Below, piece by piece: positions 58,605 through 64,000 of a stretch of DNA of 64,000 nt. This DNA is from Actinobacteria bacterium UBA2272 (lineage in GTDB: Bacteria; Actinomycetota; Coriobacteriia; Anaerosomatales; Anaerosomataceae): positions 1 to 64,000 of the forward strand of contig DDXA01000001.1 of NCBI GenBank assembly GCA_002347725.1, in the 5' to 3' direction. Each line of letters opens with the position of its first letter. Position 1 is the stretch's first letter. A program made the translations under genes and the position numbers. Under the pieces are notes generated by a model. The model had not been told where the DNA came from. It made no database searches and saw only the letters and a program-made list of their open reading frames with translations.

Positions 58605-58811
58605 GTGCAGAAGTCGTCACTCCACAGTATCTGCACCCACTGCGGATCGGTCGGGGCCGGGCGCATCGGCTACTGCAGCGTGTGTGATACGCCGGTATGC
58701 GAGAAGTGCGGCAACACACAGATCACGCTCTCCGAACGCAAGGTCATGCACGACAGCTGCCTGCGCGACGCCGACCAGTCGAGCTTCTCGATGATCAAGT
58801 TCGTGAAGTAG
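58605..58811 (+). CDS. Small zinc-ribbon protein of unknown function
   Basis: A 68-residue protein with CTHC (10-13), CSVC (24-27) and CEKC (32-35) plus a later Cys52, and the segment RIGYCSVCDTPVCEKCGNTQ, resembling a B-box or treble-clef zinc domain. The tail is short and has no DNA-binding helix that I can see. GTG start behind GGAAGGG. It may be a regulator or a zinc-dependent scaffold. The palindrome upstream suggests dedicated control. Confidence 0.7.
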   Translation: MQKSSLHSICTHCGSVGAGRIGYCSVCDTPVCEKCGNTQITLSERKVMHDSCLRDADQSSFSMIKFVK

Positions 58812-58825
58812 CAGCCTCCGGGCGC

Positions 58826-58854
58826 TTCAACGAGAGCGAAGCGCGGGGTACACT
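58826..58854 (+). promoter_or_regulatory. Possible promoter for a leaderless helicase transcript
   Basis: TTCAAC at 58826-58831 and TACACT at 58849-58854 with 17-bp spacing. The start of transcription would be within a few bases of the ATG at 58864, and no Shine-Dalgarno sequence precedes that ATG. Both facts fit a leaderless mRNA, which is common in actinobacteria. Confidence 0.4.
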
Positions 58855-58863
58855 GGTCACCCC

Positions 58864-61101
58864 ATGACCACACTCCCTCTCGACGACCTCAATCCGGCGC
58901 AGCGTGACGCCGTCACCACCGTTGAAGGCCCCCTGCTGGTGCTTGCCGGCGCGGGCAGCGGTAAGACGCGCGTGCTCACCTACCGCATCGGCCACCTGAT
59001 CGGTCACCATGGCGTCTCGCCGGCGGGGGTGCTGGCGATCACGTTCACCAACAAGGCCGCCGGTGAGATGCGCGAGCGGCTCGAAGGTATCGTCGGCCCC
59101 GCCGCACGATCGATGTGGGTGATGACGTTCCACGCGTTTTGTGTGCGCCTGCTGCGCGGGGATGGCGGCCGCCTCGGCTACACGCGTTCCTTCACCATCT
59201 ACGACGCAGACGACACCCGTCGGATGCTCACGAGCGTGCTGACCGAGCTCGATCTCGACCCGAAGCAGTATCCGGTCAAGGGGGTCGCCGGTCGCATCTC
59301 GGCGGCCAAGAACGAACTCGTAGACGCCGCCCGGTACGAGGCGAGCGCTGCGACGCCACCTGAGCGCGCGACCGCCAAGGCGTATCGCCTCTACCAGCAA
59401 AGACTCGTCTCGGCCAATGCGATGGACTTCGACGACCTGCTCGTGAATGCCGAGCGTCTCCTGCGCGAGCATCCGGACGTGCTGGAGTTCTACCAGGATC
59501 GCTTCCGCTACATCCTGATCGACGAGTATCAGGACACCAACAAGGCGCAGTACGAGATCGTGAAGCTGCTTGCCGCCCGCGACCGCAACCTCATGGTGGT
59601 GGGCGACGACGATCAGTCGATCTACTCGTGGCGTGGCGCGGACATCCGCAACATCCTCGAGTTCGAACGCGACTACCCGGACGCCACGGTCATCCGCCTC
59701 GAGCAGAACTACCGCTCCACGGAGACGATCCTGGCCGCCGCCAACGCGGTGGTGGCCAACAACCGCGGGCGCAAGCCCAAGACGCTCTGGACCGCGAATG
59801 TCGGCGGTGAGGCGATCACACGCTACTCGGCCACGGACGAGCGCGACGAGGCGAGATTCGTCGCCGAAGAGATCGAGCGGCTGCTCCGCGAGGAGCACCG
59901 TTCGTACGCGGACGTCGCCGTGTTCTACCGCACCAACGCCCAGTCGCGCGTCATCGAGGACATCTTCCTGCGCGCCGGGGTCCCGTATCGCCTTGTCGGC
60001 GGGACGCGCTTTTTCGAGCGTGCCGAGATCCGCGACGTCATGGCGTGGCTGCGCGCCACCGTCAACCCCGCCGACGTGCAGTCGCTCGTTCGCGTGCTCG
60101 AGAAGCGGCAGGGAATCGGCAAGACCACGATCGACGTGCTGCGCGCCCGAGCGATCGAGCACGACATCTCGCTGGCCGAGGCCATCGGGCGTGCGGCCGA
60201 GGCGGGCTGGCTCGCTACCGCGCCGGCACGCAAGGTTGCTACGCTGGCAGACGATCTTGCCTTGGCGCGCGAGGTCGAGGGCGAGACGCTCCGCGAGCAC
60301 GTGGAGAACATCGTGACGCGTTCCGGGCTGTTGGGCGCGCTTTCGGCTGACGGTAGCCGGGAGGCTGTCGGGCGTGCCGAGAACATCCGCGAGTTCTTCG
60401 GGGTGGTCGATGAGTACGACGCGCAGCACGTCGATCCGGAGATGCGCACGCTCTCGGCGCTGCTCGAGTGGGTGGCGCTCAGAAGCGACCTCGACGAGGT
60501 CGAAGGCGACGAGCGCTCCGTGACGATGATGACGCTGCATGCGGCCAAAGGACTCGAGTACCCGGTCGTCTTCCTGCTCGGCATGGAGGACTCGATCTTC
60601 CCGCACGCGAACTGCATGTTCGACGAGGCGGGTCTCGAGGAGGAGCGGCGGCTGTGCTACGTGGGCATCACACGCGCCCGCGAGCGGCTCTACCTCACCC
60701 ATGCATCGCAGCGGAGTCTGTTCGGCCAGACGCAGTACAACCAACCGAGCATGTTCATCCGCGAGATCCCGGACGAGCACATGAAGTCCGAGGGGATCGG
60801 CTCGGCCGGGTTCGGGGCATCGGCGCCGGGTCGCGGCCGGGGGGACCGTGGCGGTTCGGTGCGGTGGGGGAGCCCTCCGACGGCCCCGTCGGAGGGGCGC
60901 GTCTTCGGTTCGGGCAGGCCGGCGCCCCGTCAGGTCGAGCAACCGCTCGAGCTCGCCGCCGGCGACGCCGTGGACCACAAGGTGTTCGGCCGAGGGGTGG
61001 TGCAGTCGATCGCGGGCGATCGGGTGACGGTGACGTTCGCCTCGGGCGGGACGAAGAGCCTGCTTCTAGGGTACGCTCCGATACGGAAGATCGAGGGCTA
61101 G
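58864..61101 (+). CDS. pcrA: UvrD/PcrA-type 3'-5' DNA helicase
   Basis: Superfamily 1 helicase for repair and replication. The 745 residues contain the Q motif LDDLNPAQRDAV, Walker A LAGAGSGKTRVLTYR (28-42), FTNKAAGEMRERL, Walker B IDEYQDTNKAQYEIVKLLA, GDDDQSIYSWRGADIRNIL, RLEQNYRSTETIL, MTLHAAKGLEYPVVFLLGME and YVGITRARERLYL. The C-terminus has a Gly/Arg-rich linker and a Tudor-like tail (VFGRGVVQSIAGDRVTVTFA) as in PcrA, which contacts RNA polymerase in other bacteria. Confidence 0.96.
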   Translation: MTTLPLDDLNPAQRDAVTTVEGPLLVLAGAGSGKTRVLTYRIGHLIGHHGVSPAGVLAITFTNKAAGEMRERLEGIVGPAARSMWVMTFHAFCVRLLRGDGGRLGYTRSFTIYDADDTRRMLTSVLTELDLDPKQYPVKGVAGRISAAKNELVDAARYEASAATPPERATAKAYRLYQQRLVSANAMDFDDLLVNAERLLREHPDVLEFYQDRFRYILIDEYQDTNKAQYEIVKLLAARDRNLMVVGDDDQSIYSWRGADIRNILEFERDYPDATVIRLEQNYRSTETILAAANAVVANNRGRKPKTLWTANVGGEAITRYSATDERDEARFVAEEIERLLREEHRSYADVAVFYRTNAQSRVIEDIFLRAGVPYRLVGGTRFFERAEIRDVMAWLRATVNPADVQSLVRVLEKRQGIGKTTIDVLRARAIEHDISLAEAIGRAAEAGWLATAPARKVATLADDLALAREVEGETLREHVENIVTRSGLLGALSADGSREAVGRAENIREFFGVVDEYDAQHVDPEMRTLSALLEWVALRSDLDEVEGDERSVTMMTLHAAKGLEYPVVFLLGMEDSIFPHANCMFDEAGLEEERRLCYVGITRARERLYLTHASQRSLFGQTQYNQPSMFIREIPDEHMKSEGIGSAGFGASAPGRGRGDRGGSVRWGSPPTAPSEGRVFGSGRPAPRQVEQPLELAAGDAVDHKVFGRGVVQSIAGDRVTVTFASGGTKSLLLGYAPIRKIEG

Positions 61102-61129
61102 CGGCGCCGGAGCCGGCGGGAGGGCAGCG

Positions 61130-62758
61130 ATGGGACCGATCCTCGTCTTTGGGCACAGGAACCCCGACAACGACTCGATCTGCTCGGCGGTCGCCTACGC
61201 GCATCTCAAGAACGTGACCGACCCTGATGACGTCTACGTCCCGGCGCGTCTGGGCCCGGTCCCTCCCGAGACCGCCTGGGTGTTCGCGCGGTTCGGCGCC
61301 GACCTGCCCGCCGAGATCACCCACGTCCGCACGCGCGTCCGCGATGCGATGACCGCCGATGCGATCGTCGTGCACGCCGATGACAACCTGCTGACCGCCG
61401 GGCGCCTCATGCGCGAGCATGGCGTCCGGGCGCTTCCCGTCATCGGCGACGGCGGGGTTGCACGGGGGCTGCTCAATCAAAGCATCCTGGCCGAGCTCTA
61501 CATCGATGAGACCGAGATGCGTGGTCTGGAGGCACTGCCTGTCACCGTCGGCCAGCTCGCCGAGGTGCTCGGCGGAGAGATCCTGGTCGGGGCGGCGGAT
61601 ACCCGCCTCGTCGGCAACGTCCTCATCGGCGCGATGGAGCCCGAGACGATGACGTCGTACATCGCTGCCGGCGACACACTCATCGTCGGCGACCGCGTGA
61701 GAACCCAGCCCCGCGCCATCGAGGCGGGCGCGGCGTGTCTCGTCATCAGCGGCGGGCATGCCCCGGACGACGGTGTCATCGCGCTTGCCCGCCAACGCGG
61801 CGCTGCGATCGTCTCAAGCCCGCACAACACGTACACGACTGCTCGCCTCGTCAACCTCGGGCATGCGGTGAGCGGCGTGATGGACACGACGCCACTCGTG
61901 GTCGGCCCCGATGCGCTTCTGACCGAGGTCGCGGAGGACCTCATGGAGAGCGTGCACCGCGAGGCGCTCGTGGTCGATGACGACAGGCGCCTCGTCGGCA
62001 TCCTCACGCGGACGAACCTCGCGCGCGGTGTCCGGAGGCGCGTCGTGCTGCTCGACCACAACGAGCTCTCGCAGTCGGCTCCCGGCGTGGAGGAGGCCGC
62101 CGTCGTCGAGATCGTCGACCACCACCGTGTCGGCGACGTGCAGACCACCGCGCCGATCCTGTTCCTGAACATGCCGGTCGGCTCGACGGCCACGATCGTT
62201 GCCGAGCGCTACCGGGATCTCGGCGTGGTGCCGCCCGCTCCGATGGCCGGGATCCTGCTCTCGGCGGTGCTGACCGACACGGTGCTTCTGAAGTCGCCCA
62301 CGACGACGGCTGTAGACCGTGCGGTCGCCGAGCGGCTTGCCGCGCAACTCGGTCTCGACGCCGTCGAGTTCGGCCTCGAGATGTTCCGGGCGCGTTCGGC
62401 GGCTGCGGAGTTCTCGCTTGCCGATGCGGTGAGTGCCGACCTCAAGGAGTACCGCGTCGGTGACCTGACGATCGGCGTGGCGCAGGTCGAGACGGTGGAC
62501 ACGATGCCGTATCTCGATCGGTCCGACGAACTCGCCGCGACGCTGGAGGCGTTCCGGGCCAGGCGAGGCTTCGACCTCGCGATGCTGCTCGTCACCGACG
62601 TCGTCCGCGAGGGGAGCGAGGTCTTCGCGGCCGGAAAGACCCGTGTGGCCAGCCGCGCGCTCGGTGTCGATCTCTCCGACGGCCCCGTCTGGATGGACGG
62701 CGTCCTGTCCCGAAAGAAGCAGATCGCGTCACGGCTGCTCGATGCGGCGGGAGCGTAG
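61130..62758 (+). CDS. Manganese-dependent inorganic pyrophosphatase, family II with CBS and DRTGG domains
   Basis: Hydrolyses pyrophosphate to phosphate. The 542 residues begin MGPILVFGHRNPDNDSICSA with metal ligands His9, Asp13 and Asp15. A CBS1 half (about 73-120), a DRTGG domain (about 145-255) and CBS2 (about 255-305) are inserted before the DHH core resumes with VEIVDHHRVGDV and LSAVLTDTVLLKSPTTT, ending in a DHHA2 domain. In characterised relatives the insert binds AMP/ADP (inhibitory), ATP and diadenosine polyphosphates (activating). It follows pcrA after 28 bp with GGGAGG upstream. Confidence 0.94.
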   Translation: MGPILVFGHRNPDNDSICSAVAYAHLKNVTDPDDVYVPARLGPVPPETAWVFARFGADLPAEITHVRTRVRDAMTADAIVVHADDNLLTAGRLMREHGVRALPVIGDGGVARGLLNQSILAELYIDETEMRGLEALPVTVGQLAEVLGGEILVGAADTRLVGNVLIGAMEPETMTSYIAAGDTLIVGDRVRTQPRAIEAGAACLVISGGHAPDDGVIALARQRGAAIVSSPHNTYTTARLVNLGHAVSGVMDTTPLVVGPDALLTEVAEDLMESVHREALVVDDDRRLVGILTRTNLARGVRRRVVLLDHNELSQSAPGVEEAAVVEIVDHHRVGDVQTTAPILFLNMPVGSTATIVAERYRDLGVVPPAPMAGILLSAVLTDTVLLKSPTTTAVDRAVAERLAAQLGLDAVEFGLEMFRARSAAAEFSLADAVSADLKEYRVGDLTIGVAQVETVDTMPYLDRSDELAATLEAFRARRGFDLAMLLVTDVVREGSEVFAAGKTRVASRALGVDLSDGPVWMDGVLSRKKQIASRLLDAAGA

Positions 62759-62759
62759 C

Positions 62760-63446
62760 ATGATGATGCCCGGACGGCGGGAACACTGGCGACGCGATCC
62801 GCGAGCGGGCGTGCTCGTCATCATCGCGGGCGCCGGTCTCGCGGGTTTCCTCGCGCTGGCGGCGGGCCTGCTGCTCGCCCCGGCGTTCTTGGAGGCGGAC
62901 CTGGCGCTGTCCGCTGCGATCCGTGCGATCGATCTCCCCGGACTCGAGACGCTAGCGCGGCTGGCGACGACGGCCGGTGACTTCTGGCCGATCGCCGCGC
63001 TGACCGCCGTCACTTCGGCGATCCTGTGGTTTCGCGGACGCCGTACCGAGGCCGTCATGGTGGTCGTGGCGGTGCTCGGCGGGGCGCTTCTGGGCGTCGG
63101 TCTCAAGCAGGCGTTCATGCGCGTGCGACCGGCTCTCGACGTGGCGCGCATACCCCTGCCGGAGACGTACAGCTTCCCGTCGGGGCACGCGCTTTCGAGC
63201 CTGCTCTACTTCGGATCGTTGATGGTCGTGGCGGCGCTTGATGTTCGCCGGCGGCGCTATGCGGTCCTGCTCGTTGTCGGCTGCACCTTCGCGGCCCTTG
63301 CGATAGCGCTCTCACGCGTCTATCTCGGCGTGCACTACCTTGGCGATGTGATCGGTGCGTGGCTGCTGGGTTTCGCGTGGCTCTCGCTCGTGGTGCTCGT
63401 CTCCGCGCGATGGGGAGCGGGCGCGCCGGAAGATGCGGACGGCTAG
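62760..63446 (+). CDS. PAP2-family membrane phosphatase
   Basis: Integral membrane phosphatase of 228 residues with about six hydrophobic segments. The three PAP2 motifs are present: KQAFMRVRPAL, YSFPSGHALSS and SRVYLGVHYLGDVIGAWLLG, giving the catalytic histidines and Arg/Asp. Likely substrates are undecaprenyl pyrophosphate or phosphatidic/phosphatidylglycerol phosphate; the sequence does not decide. Three consecutive ATG codons lie at 62760-62768, starting one base after the pyrophosphatase stop. Its TAG overlaps the stop of the convergent kinase by 4 bp (CTAG). Confidence 0.9.
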   Translation: MMMPGRREHWRRDPRAGVLVIIAGAGLAGFLALAAGLLLAPAFLEADLALSAAIRAIDLPGLETLARLATTAGDFWPIAALTAVTSAILWFRGRRTEAVMVVVAVLGGALLGVGLKQAFMRVRPALDVARIPLPETYSFPSGHALSSLLYFGSLMVVAALDVRRRRYAVLLVVGCTFAALAIALSRVYLGVHYLGDVIGAWLLGFAWLSLVVLVSARWGAGAPEDADG

Positions 63447-64000
63447 ATCGCGCGGGGGAGCTGAAGGGTGACGGTCGTGCCCGCGCCGGGTTCGGACTTG
63501 ATCGTGACCGTGCCGCCCGAACGCTCGGCGACGTTGCGTACGAGCGAGAGCCCGAGTCCCGTGCCGCCGCTCGTACGCGAGCGCGCGCGGTCCACCCGGT
63601 AGAAGCGCTCGAAGACGCGTTCCACGTCTGCCGGGGGTATGCCGATGCCCGTGTCGGTCACCGAGATCTGTGCCTGCCCGTCGTCTGCGCGTACGGCGAC
63701 GGTGACCGATCCATGCTCGGTGTAGGTGATCGCGTTGGAGAGCAGGTTATCGAGCGCGATGGCGACGTCGGTGGACTCGGCGTGCACGGCGACATCCTCG
63801 CCCGTGACCCCGGAGAAATCCGTCTCGAGCGCGAGCCCCTTGGCCGCGGCGGCCCTCCGGTGGCCTGCCGTTGCGAGCTCGACGGCCCGGCGAACGTCGG
63901 TCACGGCATCGGCCGCCGGCAGCGTTTCGAGCCGTGAGAGGTCGAGCAGGTCGCCCACCAGGCGCTTCAGGCGTGCCGCCTCGGCCTGGATCTGCGAGAG
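63443..64000 (-). CDS. Sensor histidine kinase, C-terminal part
   Basis: The frame is open to the window edge, leaving about 185 residues. It starts within the dimerisation domain (RLKRLVGDLLDLSRLETLPA) and includes a full HATPase_c domain: N box DNLLSNAITYTEHG, G1 box TDTGIGIP, F box FERFYRVDRARS and G2 box GGTGLGLSLVRNVAERSGG, ending VTLQLPRAI. The phosphoacceptor His and sensor region are outside the window. Convergent with the PAP2 gene, with overlapping stop codons. Confidence 0.95.
   Translation of the reverse strand, partial: LSQIQAEAARLKRLVGDLLDLSRLETLPAADAVTDVRRAVELATAGHRRAAAAKGLALETDFSGVTGEDVAVHAESTDVAIALDNLLSNAITYTEHGSVTVAVRADDGQAQISVTDTGIGIPPADVERVFERFYRVDRARSRTSGGTGLGLSLVRNVAERSGGTVTIKSEPGAGTTVTLQLPRAI

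Noticed and set aside
1..64000. Defence system, CRISPR array, prophage, insertion sequence or tRNA cluster.
   Set aside because: No regularly spaced direct repeats, transposase or integrase motifs, tRNA-like cloverleaves or defence-gene domains were seen. Almost all of the window is assigned to conserved housekeeping genes.

Overview
This window is a high-GC bacterial chromosome segment, almost entirely housekeeping genes, and it looks actinobacterial. The gene order tuf, S10 operon, spc operon, alpha operon, truA, rplM-rpsI, glmM, glmS, acpS, nnr, alr, tsaE, tsaB, rimI/tsaD, groES-groEL, guaB3, guaA follows, from memory, the order of this block in actinobacteria such as Mycobacterium. Three features point away from typical aerobic actinobacteria: an A/V-type ATPase operon, three surface proteins with clostridial-style CWB2 cell-wall-binding repeats, and a glmS ribozyme. 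My best guess is a deep-branching anaerobic lineage in or near class Coriobacteriia; this is inference, since no rRNA gene is present.

Layout. Positions 1-16151 hold the end of tuf, then the S10, spc and alpha ribosomal operons with secY, adk, map, infA and rpoA, all on the + strand with short gaps or overlaps. Positions 16226-19436 are an ECF transporter energising module (two ATPases and EcfT) plus truA. Positions 19496-20489 are the rplM-rpsI unit with its own promoter and terminator. Positions 20514-29971 carry glmM, a beta-propeller/CWB2 surface protein, the glmS ribozyme and glmS, acpS, nnrDE, a CBS-domain protein and alr, which is largely cell-wall precursor supply. Positions 30207-38831 are a nine-gene V-ATPase operon (H-I-K-E-C-F-A-B-D) with a structured leader and strong terminators; it separates alr from tsaE, which are neighbours in the ancestral order. 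Positions 38989-43460 hold a small unknown gene, a nitroreductase, a family-4-type uracil-DNA glycosylase and the threonylcarbamoyl-adenosine genes, with RimI fused to TsaD. A second CWB2 protein follows, then groES-groEL with a clear promoter and CIRCE operator.

Positions 47646-54160 are the most accessory part: a membrane GAF-GGDEF diguanylate cyclase, a cysteine-array protein, a membrane-anchored PHP-domain phosphoesterase, a LysE-type exporter, and a cell-wall amidase carrying CWB2 repeats. Positions 54537-58438 hold guaB3-guaA and a chorismate mutase/DAHP synthase pair. Positions 58605-64000 hold a tiny zinc-ribbon protein downstream of a perfect palindrome, a UvrD/PcrA helicase, a CBS-DRTGG family II pyrophosphatase, a PAP2 phosphatase and the 3' end of a sensor histidine kinase on the minus strand.

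I saw no tRNA, rRNA, CRISPR array, insertion sequence, prophage or defence island. The strongest non-coding signals are the glmS ribozyme (about 24175-24330), the CIRCE/promoter pair at groES, and several long perfect hairpins. No clearly new multi-gene system is visible. The best candidates for new biology are the GuaB3 standing alone before guaA, the RimI-TsaD fusion, the structured leader of the V-ATPase operon, the cysteine-array/PHP/GGDEF neighbourhood, and the palindrome-controlled zinc-ribbon gene.
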